DNA of 64,000 nt from Cupriavidus oxalaticus (GTDB lineage Bacteria; Pseudomonadota; Gammaproteobacteria; Burkholderiales; Burkholderiaceae). The notes under the pieces are model-generated. The model made no database searches and was not told the DNA's origin. It saw only the letters and a list, made by a program, of their open reading frames with translations. The stretch lies in contig NZ_CP069812.1 of the NCBI RefSeq assembly GCF_016894385.1, forward strand, positions 124,001 through 188,000, in the 5' to 3' direction. Below are positions 11,114 to 19,372 of the stretch, piece by piece (the first letter of the stretch is position 1; each line of letters starts with the position of its first letter). Made by a program: the position numbers and the translations under genes.

Positions 11114-13276
11114 TCAGAACGACGTCCTGAACCCCACCTTCACACTCCGCCCCGCCAGCGGCGCGATATCCCGCAGCATCGACGTCGCATTGCGCGCATC
11201 CTGGTTGGTCAGGTTATCCCCGCGCAGGTACACCAGCGTCTGCGTCCCGGCCGCCTTGAACTTGTAGGTCAGCGCCAGGCTCAGCAGCGTATAGGCATCG
11301 GTCGGGGTGTCGTTGCTCGGCACGCGCGTCTGTTTGGCCGCATACGTGACATCCACGCGCGCGCCCCACGGCCCCGCGCCATACACCAGCGCGCCGCCCA
11401 GCCGCAGCGGTGCCAGTCGTGGCAGCGGCTCGCCGGTGTCGCGGTTCTCGCCGCGCACGTAGTCGGCGCGCGCCTCGAAATCGAGCGTGTCGCTGCTGGT
11501 CAGCATCTTCTGCAGCAACCGCGTCTTGCCCTCGGCCTCGAAGCCGTAGAGCGTGGCCGGCACGCCCAGGTACTGGAACTCCGGCAGCGAATCGGGGCTG
11601 CCGGCTGCGACGACGTCGCCGGCCTCATCGCGCGCGCGGCCCGTGGCCGACAGCGCCAGGTAGTTGGCAAAGCGGCTGTAGTAGCCCGACACGCCCGCGC
11701 TGTGCGCGCCCGACTTGAAGCGCACGCCCAGGTCGATCGAGGTGGCGCGTTCCTTGTTGGCGTTGGGGTCGCCCACCTCCCATGAGCCGGTGGCCACGTG
11801 CGGGCCGTTGGCGTACAGCTCGTAGAAGGTCGGCGCGCGTTCCGTGTAGGACAGGTTGCTGGTCAGCGACCACGCCGGGTTGACCTTGTACAGCAGGCCG
11901 GCCGAGGCGCTGGTGGCGTTGAAGCTGCGGTTGGCGTCGGCAAAGCGGTCGTTGCCGTTGGCGCTGGCCTTGATGCTGCTGTGGTCGAGCCGGCCGCCGA
12001 AGTTGAGCTTGAGATCGCCCGATGCAGTCAGCGGCAACTCTTCGAACAGGAACAGCGCGGCGTTGTCGGTATTGGTGCTCGGCACGAAGGCTTCCTCGCC
12101 CAGCGCCGAGAAGTCGGTGTGCCCGAACTGGGTGCCGATCACACCCGCCATGTTGCCGATCCTGGCGTGCCTGGCCTCCAGGCGCGCATCCCAGCCGCGG
12201 TTCTTGAAGATCGTGCCGGTCTCACCGTCCTCGATCTCCTTGTGCTCGTAGTCGGTGTAGCTGAACTTGCCCTTGACCGATTCGAACCAGCCGCCGGTGC
12301 TGCCCGCCAGGTTGCGCGCCTCGCCTTCGAGCGCGAAGCGGTCCTGCTTCATCTTCAGCCGCACGTCGTCCTCGGCGGGCGTGCCGTAGTCATTGCGGTA
12401 GGCGCTGTAGTTGGCGCCGACAAAGCCATCGGCCCAGGTGTAGGAGCCGCCCAGCGAGCCGCCCTGCTGGTCGGCGCTGGTGTTGGGCAGGCGGCCGTAG
12501 GCCTCGCTTTCGCCCTCGGGCAGCGGCTCGGCGGCGCGCAGGCGGTCGCTGCGGGCGTAGCCGGGGATGCGCAGGTCGCTGGTCTTGCGCGCGAAGGCGT
12601 CGGCATGGACCGCGAACTGGCCGTTGCCGGCCTCGATCAGCGCGCTGGCATTGCGGGCCTGGTCGCCGCCGATGGTGCCGCTGGCATCCACGGCGCCGCC
12701 GACGCCTTCGATCGGCTCCTTGGGGATGCGGTTGTCGATCACGTTGACCACGCCGCCGATGGCATTGCCGCCGTACATCAGCGCCGCCGGGCCGCGCACC
12801 ACCTCGATGCGCTCGGCCACCAGCGGGTCCAGTGCCACCGCGTGGTCATAGGACAGGGTCGAGGCGTCGACGGTGCTGCCGCCGTTCTGCAGCACCTTGA
12901 TGCGGTCGCCATCCAGGCCGCGGATCACCGGGCGGCTGGCGTTGGGGCCGAAATACGTCGACGAGACGCCGGGCATCTTGTCGAGCGTCTCGCCCAGCGT
13001 GCTGGCCTGGCGCACGGCCAGCGCGTCGCCGCCCAGCGTCGAAACCGGCGCGACCATGTCGTTCAGTTCGCTGCCGAGCGGGTTGGCGGTGACGACGACT
13101 TCGCGCAGCGTGGCGGAAGCGGTGGCGGAGGTGGTTTCGGCGGTGGCCGCAGGCGTGGCGGTCTGCGCGTGCGCGGGCGCCGCCAGCGCGGCGAGGGACG
13201 CAGTCAGGGAAGCGGCAATGGCCGCGAGCGGGGTCAGGCGGAGGGCGCTGTATTTCTGGCAGTTCTGTTTGGACAT
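11114..13276 (-). CDS. TonB-dependent receptor, probable zinc uptake receptor (ZnuD-like)
   Basis: A 720-residue outer-membrane receptor. A signal peptide (cut after AHA, about residue 37) is followed by the plug domain (residues about 58-165: RPVIRGLDGDRIKVLQNGG, VERIEVVRGPAALMYGG) and a 22-strand barrel ending in the C-terminal phenylalanine of VGFRTSF. The plug wording RGLDGDRIKVLQNG is typical of the ZnuD/copper-zinc receptor branch rather than siderophore receptors. It sits 3' of a COG0523 GTPase and a small secreted protein on the same strand, with a Zur-type palindrome in front of the unit, so zinc is the likely cargo. The ligand is inferred. A weak half-site (CAGTGGCAATC) lies just upstream of its start. 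Confidence 0.85.
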   Translation of the reverse strand: MSKQNCQKYSALRLTPLAAIAASLTASLAALAAPAHAQTATPAATAETTSATASATLREVVVTANPLGSELNDMVAPVSTLGGDALAVRQASTLGETLDKMPGVSSTYFGPNASRPVIRGLDGDRIKVLQNGGSTVDASTLSYDHAVALDPLVAERIEVVRGPAALMYGGNAIGGVVNVIDNRIPKEPIEGVGGAVDASGTIGGDQARNASALIEAGNGQFAVHADAFARKTSDLRIPGYARSDRLRAAEPLPEGESEAYGRLPNTSADQQGGSLGGSYTWADGFVGANYSAYRNDYGTPAEDDVRLKMKQDRFALEGEARNLAGSTGGWFESVKGKFSYTDYEHKEIEDGETGTIFKNRGWDARLEARHARIGNMAGVIGTQFGHTDFSALGEEAFVPSTNTDNAALFLFEELPLTASGDLKLNFGGRLDHSSIKASANGNDRFADANRSFNATSASAGLLYKVNPAWSLTSNLSYTERAPTFYELYANGPHVATGSWEVGDPNANKERATSIDLGVRFKSGAHSAGVSGYYSRFANYLALSATGRARDEAGDVVAAGSPDSLPEFQYLGVPATLYGFEAEGKTRLLQKMLTSSDTLDFEARADYVRGENRDTGEPLPRLAPLRLGGALVYGAGPWGARVDVTYAAKQTRVPSNDTPTDAYTLLSLALTYKFKAAGTQTLVYLRGDNLTNQDARNATSMLRDIAPLAGRSVKVGFRTSF

Positions 13277-13440
13277 GGCGCGCGTAACGAAGCAGTGGCA
13301 ATCAGCCCCGGGCCGGGCACGGCTGCATGGCCCGGCATGGCGCGCGCCGTCCCGTATGGGACGGCCGCGCCAGGCGGGCGGCAGGCGTTCAGCTCAGGAA
13401 AATTCGAAAGCCGGGCGCGCGGCGATGGCCGCGTCCCGGA

Positions 13441-13851
13441 TCAGGCGAGGGTGATGGCCGGCGCCGGTGGCGCGCGCGAATGGAAGGGGTGGGCGGCAGG
13501 CAGGTCGGGCCAGCGCCAGGCGAGGTTGGCCGGCTTGACCGGCTTGCCGAAGGCGAGCCGCGGCAGCGGCAGTTTGCCGCACAGCGTGTCGGCCACCGTG
13601 GCGCCGTCGAAGAGCACGCAGGAGTGGCCGCTGACGTTCTGTGCCAGCGGGTGGGAATCGGTATCGGCGTCGGTGCTGCCGTCGGCCGCAGCCAACGTGG
13701 CCGAGGTTGCGCTGGTCGCCGGCAGCCCGCCGTGCACGATGCGGTGGGTCAGCCCGGCATGCTGCGCCAGCAGCAGGCACAGCGCCAGCCACAGCGCGAG
13801 CCACAAGCCCGGGCCGTGTGTGCGCAGGCGGGCGAACCAGTCAGTGCGCAT
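13441..13851 (-). CDS. small membrane-anchored or exported protein, DUF2946-like
   Basis: A 136-residue protein whose residues 9-30 form a hydrophobic segment (LWLALWLALCLLLAQ), followed by HAGLTHRIVHGG. It then has an acidic, His/Cys-containing middle part (a DADTDSHP stretch) and a Pro-rich end with HPFHSRAPP. This resembles DUF2946-type proteins often found with zinc or copper genes, but the match is loose. Its ATG overlaps the stop of the upstream COG0523 gene by 11 bases, so it is co-translated with it. A periplasmic zinc-handling role is an inference from context and the scattered histidines. Confidence 0.6.
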   Translation of the reverse strand: MRTDWFARLRTHGPGLWLALWLALCLLLAQHAGLTHRIVHGGLPATSATSATLAAADGSTDADTDSHPLAQNVSGHSCVLFDGATVADTLCGKLPLPRLAFGKPVKPANLAWRWPDLPAAHPFHSRAPPAPAITLA

Positions 13852-15088
13852 GGGGATGGTGCGGCGCGCCGCAGCCGCAATCGTCGCCATGGTCATGATC
13901 GTGCTCGTGGTCCTCGTCCAGCTCGTCGACCCACGCCGGGAACGGATCCGCGTAGTCCGCCCACGCCTGCGTGCCTGCCGCCATCTCGGCATCGTCCAGC
14001 AGGCAGGCATCGAGCCGCGCCGCCAGCGCGGCCGCGTCCAGGTCCACGCCGATCAGCACCAGTTCCTGGCGGCGGTCGCCAAACGGTGCCGGCGCGCCGT
14101 CGACCTGCATGTCGGCCTCGATCCCGGCGCGGTCCGCGTCATCGGTCGGCCATTCGGCCGGATCCAGCGCAGACCACCAGGCGCCGGCGCCGCCGTGGCG
14201 GCATACGCCGCCGGCCTGGTTCCAGTCGCCGGCGGTGTCCATGCGGCTGGCCAGCCAGAACAGGCCCTTGGAGCGCAGCACGCTGCCGTGTTCGCGCAGC
14301 CATTCGGTATGGATCAGGTCGGCAAAGCGCTGCGGGTGGAACGGGCGGCGGCGCCGGTACACCAGCGTCGACACGCCGCTGTCCGGCTGCGGCGCCATGC
14401 CCTGCAGGGCAGCCAGCCAGCCGGGCGCATCCGCGGCGGCGGCGAAGTCGAAGCGGCCGGTGCCGGACACGCGCTGCGGTGGCACGTTGCCGAAGCTGGC
14501 CTCGACGATCCCGGCGCGCGGGTTCAGCGCATGCAGCACCGCGCGCAGCCGCGCCAGTTCCTCGGCACTGGCGAGGTCGGTCTTGTTCAGCACGATGACG
14601 TCGCAGAACTCGACCTGCGCGGCCAGCACTTCCGCGACGGTGCGGTCGTCTTCCGGCCCCTGCGCCAGGCCGCGGTCGGCCAGGAAATCGGCGTCGTTGA
14701 GGTCGGCGAGGAAGGTGGCCGCGTCGACCACCGTCACCAGCGTGTCGGGCTGCAGCGCGGCCCCGGGGCCGGCGCCGTGCTCGGCCTCGAACAGGAAGCC
14801 CTCGGCGATGGCGAGCGGGTCGTCCCGGCCGTCGGCCTCGACCAGCAGCGCATCGAAGCGGCCTTGCGCGGCCAGCTTCGCGGCTTCGGCCATCAGCGTG
14901 CCGGCATCCGGCAGCACGGTGGCCTCGCAGCCGGGCGGCAGCGAGGCCAGCGTCTGGCCGTCCTGCGCGCCGCAGACCAGCACGGCCACACGCCCGCCGG
15001 CGCCTTGCGCGAGCAGGTGGTTCAGCAGCGTGGTCTTGCCGGCGCCGGTAAAGCCGGACAGCACGGTGACGGGCAGGCGATCAGCCAT
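13841..15088 (-). CDS. COG0523 (CobW/YeiR-type) GTPase lacking the CxCC motif, with His/Cys tail
   Basis: A 415-residue G3E GTPase. Walker A is GFTGAGKTT near the N-terminus, the switch region VEADGRDDP stands where IETTG is usual, and NKTD is the guanine motif. The CobW C-terminal domain follows from about residue 240. The GCxCC metal motif normally found between Walker A and B is absent (only a lone GC in LPPGCEATV). Instead the last 22 residues are HEHDHDHGDDCGCGAPHHPHAH-like metal ligands. ATG 15088 fits the family start; an ATG at 15148 would add 20 residues. It heads a unit with the small exported protein and the TonB receptor, behind a Zur-type palindrome. Role: zinc trafficking under zinc limitation (inferred). 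Confidence 0.85.
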   Translation of the reverse strand: MADRLPVTVLSGFTGAGKTTLLNHLLAQGAGGRVAVLVCGAQDGQTLASLPPGCEATVLPDAGTLMAEAAKLAAQGRFDALLVEADGRDDPLAIAEGFLFEAEHGAGPGAALQPDTLVTVVDAATFLADLNDADFLADRGLAQGPEDDRTVAEVLAAQVEFCDVIVLNKTDLASAEELARLRAVLHALNPRAGIVEASFGNVPPQRVSGTGRFDFAAAADAPGWLAALQGMAPQPDSGVSTLVYRRRRPFHPQRFADLIHTEWLREHGSVLRSKGLFWLASRMDTAGDWNQAGGVCRHGGAGAWWSALDPAEWPTDDADRAGIEADMQVDGAPAPFGDRRQELVLIGVDLDAAALAARLDACLLDDAEMAAGTQAWADYADPFPAWVDELDEDHEHDHDHGDDCGCGAPHHPHAH

Positions 15089-15165
15089 GGCAGGGGAGCG
15101 GAGAAGGTGACGAACCAGTGACGAACCGTTGGCGAACCGGTCGCCCATGCGGTGCGCTTCCGGTT

Positions 15166-15185
15166 ATTGCAACAAAGTTGCGAAT
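15166..15185. promoter_or_regulatory. putative Zur operator before the COG0523/TonB receptor unit
   Basis: The sequence ATTGCAACAAAGTTGCGAAT contains GCAAC-AAA-GTTGC, a perfect 5+3+5 inverted repeat, flanked by AT pairs. Its right half and left half match the palindrome in front of zur (18068-18087): both contain TGCAA and AGTTGC at the same spacing. Fur-family regulators bind such AT-flanked palindromes. It lies 78 bases before the chosen start of the GTPase gene. Confidence 0.65.
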
Positions 15186-15291
15186 TTACCAGAAAGGCCA
15201 CGCCGGTGACAGTCGGACGATTCTCATCATGGTAGGCCGTGGCCGCGCCACGACAAGTGCAGCGGCGCCAGGCGCCCGGCCACCAATGCAA

Positions 15292-15317
15292 ACGGCCCGG
15301 ATAAACCGGGCCGTCGT
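15292..15317 (-). terminator. hairpin terminator after dksA
   Basis: Nine-base stem ACGGCCCGG / CCGGGCCGT with an ATAAA loop, just 3' of the dksA-like gene on the minus strand. Read in that direction a short T run (TTTG) follows, so it is a weak but plausible intrinsic terminator. Confidence 0.6.
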
Positions 15318-15366
15318 GTCGCGTCTGCGCCGGCCAGGCCGGCGTGCCCGGCCTGGTTGCCGAGCT

Positions 15367-16053
15367 TCAGTCCCCGAACAGCTTCTGGCGCAATTCGCGG
15401 CGCTGCTGCGCTTCCAGCGACAGCGTCGCGGTGGGCCGGGCCAGCAGGCGCGGCACGCCGATCGGCTCGCCGGTTTCCTCGCACCAGCCGTAGTCGCCGG
15501 ACTCGATGCGCTGCAGCGACTGCTCGACCTTCTTCAGCAGCTTGCGCTCGCGGTCGCGCGTGCGCAGTTCCAGCGCATGCTCTTCCTCGATGGTGGCGCG
15601 GTCGGCCGGATCCGGCACGATGACCGTTTCGCGCAGGTGTTCCGTGGTCTGGTCAGCGTTCTTCAGGATTTCGTCACGCAGCTGCTCAAGGCGATTCTTG
15701 AAGAAGGCGAGCTGCGCCTCGTTCATGTAATCCTTGTCGCTCATCTTCAGGATTTCAGCTTCAGTCAGAAGTTTGTTGCTGCTCATGGTTGCTGCTGATT
15801 CTCTTGTTGAGGCGGCCGGCGGTGTCTGGGTCCGCTCGGATTCGCTGTCCGTGCGCTTGCGCGCCACGGTCGTTTCACTCTGGCTGGCTGCAGTCTTGCT
15901 GCTTCGCGGGCCTCCCTTCGTTGCGCCCGCTTCGGCGTTCGCCGTACTGCCGCGGGGAGCGGGCGCGGCCTTCACAGGCTGCGCCTTGAGCGTCTCTGCC
16001 GCTGCACTACCTGTCTTGCTGCGGCTTTCTTTCGTCTTCGTTGCGGCTGTCAT
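15367..16053 (-). CDS. dksA: DksA-family RNA polymerase-binding factor with degenerate zinc finger
   Basis: DksA binds the RNA polymerase secondary channel and works with ppGpp in the stringent response. The core (residues 90-228) starts MSSNKLLTEAEILKM and keeps the coiled-coil and its acidic tip (VPDPADRATIEEE). The zinc finger reads GWCEETGEPIG...TATLSLEAQ, so three of the four cysteines are replaced (C-T-S-A). This is a zinc-independent type, known from several beta- and alpha-proteobacteria. An extra 89-residue N-terminus, rich in Lys, Ala, Thr and Ser, precedes it; its ATG at 16053 has GAGAGAGGTG upstream, while the internal ATG 15786 lacks a good site. It sits between two Zur-linked GTPase genes. 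Confidence 0.9.
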   Translation of the reverse strand: MTAATKTKESRSKTGSAAAETLKAQPVKAAPAPRGSTANAEAGATKGGPRSSKTAASQSETTVARKRTDSESERTQTPPAASTRESAATMSSNKLLTEAEILKMSDKDYMNEAQLAFFKNRLEQLRDEILKNADQTTEHLRETVIVPDPADRATIEEEHALELRTRDRERKLLKKVEQSLQRIESGDYGWCEETGEPIGVPRLLARPTATLSLEAQQRRELRQKLFGD

Positions 16054-16391
16054 GGGACACCTCTCTCTCGCGTCAGTCAGTGACGGCGCGTGCCGAGGCA
16101 CCCCAAGCGGAAAGGCGGTCTCCGCACGAAGCACTGCGACCGCACCTGCCCGGCGGCCTGCCTCGTGATGACGACGACCGCCGCCCTGCGGCCCGCCTGT
16201 TCAGCGGACCATACCGGCGGCGGGAAAAAGGTGCGCCACCGGTATCAAATCCGGCCTATTGTACTTGAACAAATTTTTCGGAGATACGGGGGAAAGCCAG
16301 CCTGCACTTCGGTATTTCCCCGGTACCCCGAACGGGGGTGGCCGCGCGGCGGTGTCCGGAGGTAGGACCGCCCGTGCGGCGGCCCGTGCAC
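16054..16391. other. 338-base gap between dksA and the zur-GTPase unit
   Basis: No gene is visible. The dksA side carries AT-rich sequence around 16255-16280 that could hold the dksA promoter, with TACAAT as a possible -10 on the minus strand. The other side has two GC-rich inverted repeats, including ACCCCG-AA-CGGGGGT near 16323-16338, that may end transcription of the minus-strand GTPase gene. There is no T run. Confidence 0.4.
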
Positions 16392-17477
16392 TCAGGCCAG
16401 GCAGTTCTCCAGGCCCTTGAGGATGGCATCCCGGGGCAGGTCCACGCCGATAAACACCATCTTGGTGCCTGGCGTCTCGTCTTCCCACTTGGCGCCGATA
16501 TCGCTGCCCATCAGCTGGTGGACGCCCTGGAACACCACTTTCCGGTCCACGCCCTCCATATATAGTACGCCCTTGTAGCGCAGCAGTTTTTCCCCGTACA
16601 CCGCCAGGATCCCCGACAGGAATTCCTCCAGCTTGCCGTAGTGAAAGGGCTTGTCGCTGCGGAAGACGAACGACGCGATGCGGTCGGTGTGGTGGTGATG
16701 ATGGTGGTGGTCGTGCCCGTGGCCATGGTGGTGGCCGTGATCGTGATCGTGGCCGCAGTCGGCGCCGCACTGCTCGCCGTGTTCGTGGTCATGATCGTGG
16801 TCGTGATCATGCTCGTCGGCGCGCAGGAATTCGGGATCGAGTTCCAGCTTCTCGTTCAGGTTGAAGCCGCGCAGGTCGAAGATGGTGTCGATCGGCGTCT
16901 CGCCGAAATTGGCCGCGCGGATCGGCGCGCGCGGGTTCATGTGCAGCAGGCGGTGACGCAGCTCGGCCACGTCGTCCTTGCTCACCAGGTCGGTCTTGGT
17001 GATGAAGATGGCGTCGGCAAAGCCCACCTGGCGCTGCGCCTCTTCCTGCTTGTCCAGCTGCGTGTGCGCGTGCTTGGCGTCGACCAGCGTGATCACCGCG
17101 TCGAGCAGGTAGCGCGAGGCGATTTCCTCGTCCATGAAGAAGGTCTGTGCCACCGGGCCCGGGTTGGCCACGCCGGTGGTCTCGATCACCACGCGGTCGA
17201 AGTCGATCTCGCCGGCGTCGCGGCGCGTCAGCAGCCCGGACAATGCCTGCACCAGGTCGCCGCGGATGGTGCAGCAGATGCAGCCGTTGCTCATCTGCAC
17301 GATCTGCTCGCGGCCGTCCTGCACCAGGATCTCGTTGTCGATGTTTTCCTCGCCGAACTCATTCTCGATGACGGCGATCTTCATGCCGTGCGGCTCGTTC
17401 AGGATGCGCTTCAGCAAAGTGGTCTTGCCGCTGCCGAGGAAGCCGGTCAGGATCGTGACCGGGGTCAGTTTGGACAT
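16392..17477 (-). CDS. COG0523 zinc-chaperone GTPase with GCICC motif and His-rich loop
   Basis: A 361-residue G3E GTPase of the ZNG1/ZigA/YjiA type. Motifs: GFLGSGKTT (Walker A), NEFGEENIDNE, GCICCTIRGDL (the metal-binding CxCC motif near residue 70), VIETTGVANPGPV (Walker B) and TKTD. Residues about 216-266 form a long His/Asp run, broken by CGADC, that can load many zinc ions. The CobW C-terminal domain follows (KVVFQGVHQLMG...MVFIGVDLPRD). ATG 17477 has GGAGAAC upstream; the frame upstream runs into zur. It is the second gene of a zur-led operon with a 31-base gap, so it is likely induced by zinc shortage. Assignment of the client enzyme is not possible. Confidence 0.92.
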   Translation of the reverse strand: MSKLTPVTILTGFLGSGKTTLLKRILNEPHGMKIAVIENEFGEENIDNEILVQDGREQIVQMSNGCICCTIRGDLVQALSGLLTRRDAGEIDFDRVVIETTGVANPGPVAQTFFMDEEIASRYLLDAVITLVDAKHAHTQLDKQEEAQRQVGFADAIFITKTDLVSKDDVAELRHRLLHMNPRAPIRAANFGETPIDTIFDLRGFNLNEKLELDPEFLRADEHDHDHDHDHEHGEQCGADCGHDHDHGHHHGHGHDHHHHHHHTDRIASFVFRSDKPFHYGKLEEFLSGILAVYGEKLLRYKGVLYMEGVDRKVVFQGVHQLMGSDIGAKWEDETPGTKMVFIGVDLPRDAILKGLENCLA

Positions 17478-17508
17478 TGGTTGTTCTCCGGGAATTTGAG
17501 ATAGCCGT

Positions 17509-18039
17509 TCAGCGCGCGGCGCCGCCCTGGCCATCCTGGCCGGCGGGCGTACGCTTGCCGCACTCGGCGCAGACGCCGTTCACGGTCAGTTCGACATGTT
17601 CGATGGCAAAGCCGCTGGGCACGCGTGGCGCGGCCGGCTGGGCCGGGGCGCTGGCATCGTCCAGGCAGAAGGTGCGGTCGCAGCGGGTGCAGTGGAAATG
17701 GCTGTGCTGGCGGTGTTCCTGCGCGCGCGCGGCCTCGTGCTCGACCAGGCTGAAGCGGAACACGCGGTCGTTGCCGGCCCGCTTCTGCGCCACGCCTTGC
17801 TCCACCAGCCAGTCCAGCACGCGGTACACGGTGACGCGGTCGATGGTCTCGCCCTGCTCGGGCAGGCGGTCGATCACGGCCTGGTGGGTCAGCGCTTCGT
17901 CGCTGCCGATCAGGCAGGCCAGGATGCACAGCCGCGGCTGCGTCACGCGCGCGCCCAGCTGGCGCAGGCGCTCGTGGGCGGCTTCGAGGATGGCGGGCGC
18001 CGGTGCCGCGGCCGGCCCGTCCGGGCTAATGCGGGTCAT
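17509..18039 (-). CDS. zur: Fur-family zinc uptake regulator
   Basis: A 176-residue Fur-family repressor. The winged helix covers residues about 20-95 (RVTQPRLCILACL, HQAVIDRL, DRVTVYRVLDWLVEQGVA). The dimer domain has HSHFHCTRCDRTF (C117, C120) and GVCAECGKR (C157, C160), i.e. the two CxxC pairs of the structural zinc site, plus the His/Glu ligands for the sensing site. Zur rather than Fur or PerR is chosen because of the CxxC pattern and the COG0523 partner gene. ATG 18039 is preferred; GTG 18063 would place the start only four bases from the putative operator. It appears autoregulated through that palindrome. Confidence 0.88.
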   Translation of the reverse strand: MTRISPDGPAAAPAPAILEAAHERLRQLGARVTQPRLCILACLIGSDEALTHQAVIDRLPEQGETIDRVTVYRVLDWLVEQGVAQKRAGNDRVFRFSLVEHEAARAQEHRQHSHFHCTRCDRTFCLDDASAPAQPAAPRVPSGFAIEHVELTVNGVCAECGKRTPAGQDGQGGAAR

Positions 18040-18067
18040 GGGCCGATTTAACCATAGGCCCACGGTT

Positions 18068-18087
18068 GATGCAATTCAGTTGCAATG
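18068..18087. promoter_or_regulatory. putative Zur operator before zur
   Basis: GATGCAATTCAGTTGCAATG contains the imperfect palindrome TGCAA-TTCAG-TTGCA. It aligns with the site at 15166-15185 over TGCAA...AGTTGC. It lies 28 bases before the zur start and also faces the divergent hydrolase gene 90 bases away, so it may act on both. Confidence 0.65.
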
Positions 18088-18177
18088 GTCCATGGGCGCG
18101 CCCGGTCGTCGCGCGCGGCGCCGAAGGTGGGGGTTTGCGCCTATGATCGACAAGCGACCCAGAAGCGGAGACAAGCC

Positions 18178-19077
18178 ATGCTGAACGACGCCAGCGCACT
18201 GCTGTTCCCCAATTTCGAACCCTTCCGGCACCGCATCGGCGAGGTCGAGATCGCTGGCGTACAGGGCGGCTCAGGCCCGCCGCTGCTGCTGTTGCACGGC
18301 CATCCGCAGAGTCACCTGATCTGGCACCGGGTGGCGCCGGCGCTGGCCGACCACTTCACCGTGATCGCCACCGACCTGCGCGGCTACGGCAGCAGTTCGG
18401 CGCCGCCGGGCAACGCCGGGCATGAGCGCTACAGCAAGCGCGCCATGGCGCAGGACCAGGTCGGGCTGATGGCGAAGTTCGGCTTCACGCGCTTTGCGCT
18501 GTGCGGCCACGATCGCGGTGCGCGCGTGGCGCACCGGCTCTGCGCCGACCACCCCGAAACCGTGAGCCGCGCCATGCTGCTCGACATCGCGCCCACGCTG
18601 GCCATGTACGAGCGCACCAGCATGGCCTTTGCCGCGGCCTACTGGCACTGGTTCTTCCTGATCCAGCCCGCGCCGTTCCCCGAGACGCTGATCAACGCCG
18701 AGCCCGAGTTCTACCTGCAGAAGCTGGTCGGCCTGCGCCAGGCCGGCCCGAGCCCGTTCGCCCCGGACGCGATGGCGGCCTACGTGGCGGCCATGCGCGA
18801 CCCGGCGCGGGTGCATGCCATGTGCGAGGACTACCGCGCCGCCGCCACCATCGACCTGGAGCACGATCGCGCCGACCGCGAGGCCGGGCGCCGGCTGGCG
18901 CTGCCGCTGCGCGTGCTGTGGGGGGAACATGGCGTGGTGGCGCGCTGCTTCGAGCCGCTGGCGCTGTGGCAGGAGGTTGCCGCCGATGTCAGTGGTGTGG
19001 CCCTGCCGTGCGGGCATTACATCCCGGAGGAGGCCCAGGAACCGTTACTGGAGGAAATGCTCGGTTTTTTCCGGTAG
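18178..19077 (+). CDS. alpha/beta hydrolase, haloacetate dehalogenase-like
   Basis: A 299-residue alpha/beta hydrolase. It carries the oxyanion motif LHGHPQSHLIWH, the DLRGYGSSSAP turn, the nucleophile elbow CGHDRGARVAHR with Asp as nucleophile, and a C-terminal His in LPCGHYIPEE. Asp at the nucleophile and the HDRGAR wording are typical of fluoroacetate/haloacetate dehalogenases and epoxide hydrolases. The WHWFF stretch with the halide-pocket Trp at about residue 157 supports the dehalogenase branch. Real substrate unknown. GAAGCGGAGACAAGCC precedes the ATG. It is divergent from zur, with the Zur-type site between them. Confidence 0.78.
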   Translation: MLNDASALLFPNFEPFRHRIGEVEIAGVQGGSGPPLLLLHGHPQSHLIWHRVAPALADHFTVIATDLRGYGSSSAPPGNAGHERYSKRAMAQDQVGLMAKFGFTRFALCGHDRGARVAHRLCADHPETVSRAMLLDIAPTLAMYERTSMAFAAAYWHWFFLIQPAPFPETLINAEPEFYLQKLVGLRQAGPSPFAPDAMAAYVAAMRDPARVHAMCEDYRAAATIDLEHDRADREAGRRLALPLRVLWGEHGVVARCFEPLALWQEVAADVSGVALPCGHYIPEEAQEPLLEEMLGFFR

Positions 19078-19372
19078 ACGCGCCCCGCGTTGGTGCGGGC
19101 CATGCGTGTTTGCGGCATCTCTGCCATATCTCCCTTGTATTGCGCCATATGCCGGACATTGCAGGCGGGTTAGCCCCTATACCTGCGCATTGTCTGCCGT
19201 TGCTAACATCATCCCCCTCCCATGCCGCCCCGTGCGGTGTGGGCTGCGGTGCCTGCCGGCATGGTCAGAGCGCGGCCACAGAGCTGCGCCAAGCGCGCCC
19301 CCGCATAGCGGTGGCCGGGCCGGCAGCAATGCAATAGCAGACGGGTATCAAAGGGAACCAGGAGAAGAGAGC

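Noticed and set aside
13277..13300. possible third Zur site before the TonB receptor
   Set aside because: Only one half (CAGTGGCAATC) resembles the other two sites; the left half does not match, so it is not listed as an operator.
11798..15121. 1107-codon plus-strand frame opposite the zinc block
   Set aside because: It is the antisense shadow of the TonB receptor and GTPase genes, with Arg/Ala/Val-rich composition and no family motifs. The minus-strand genes have clear motifs.
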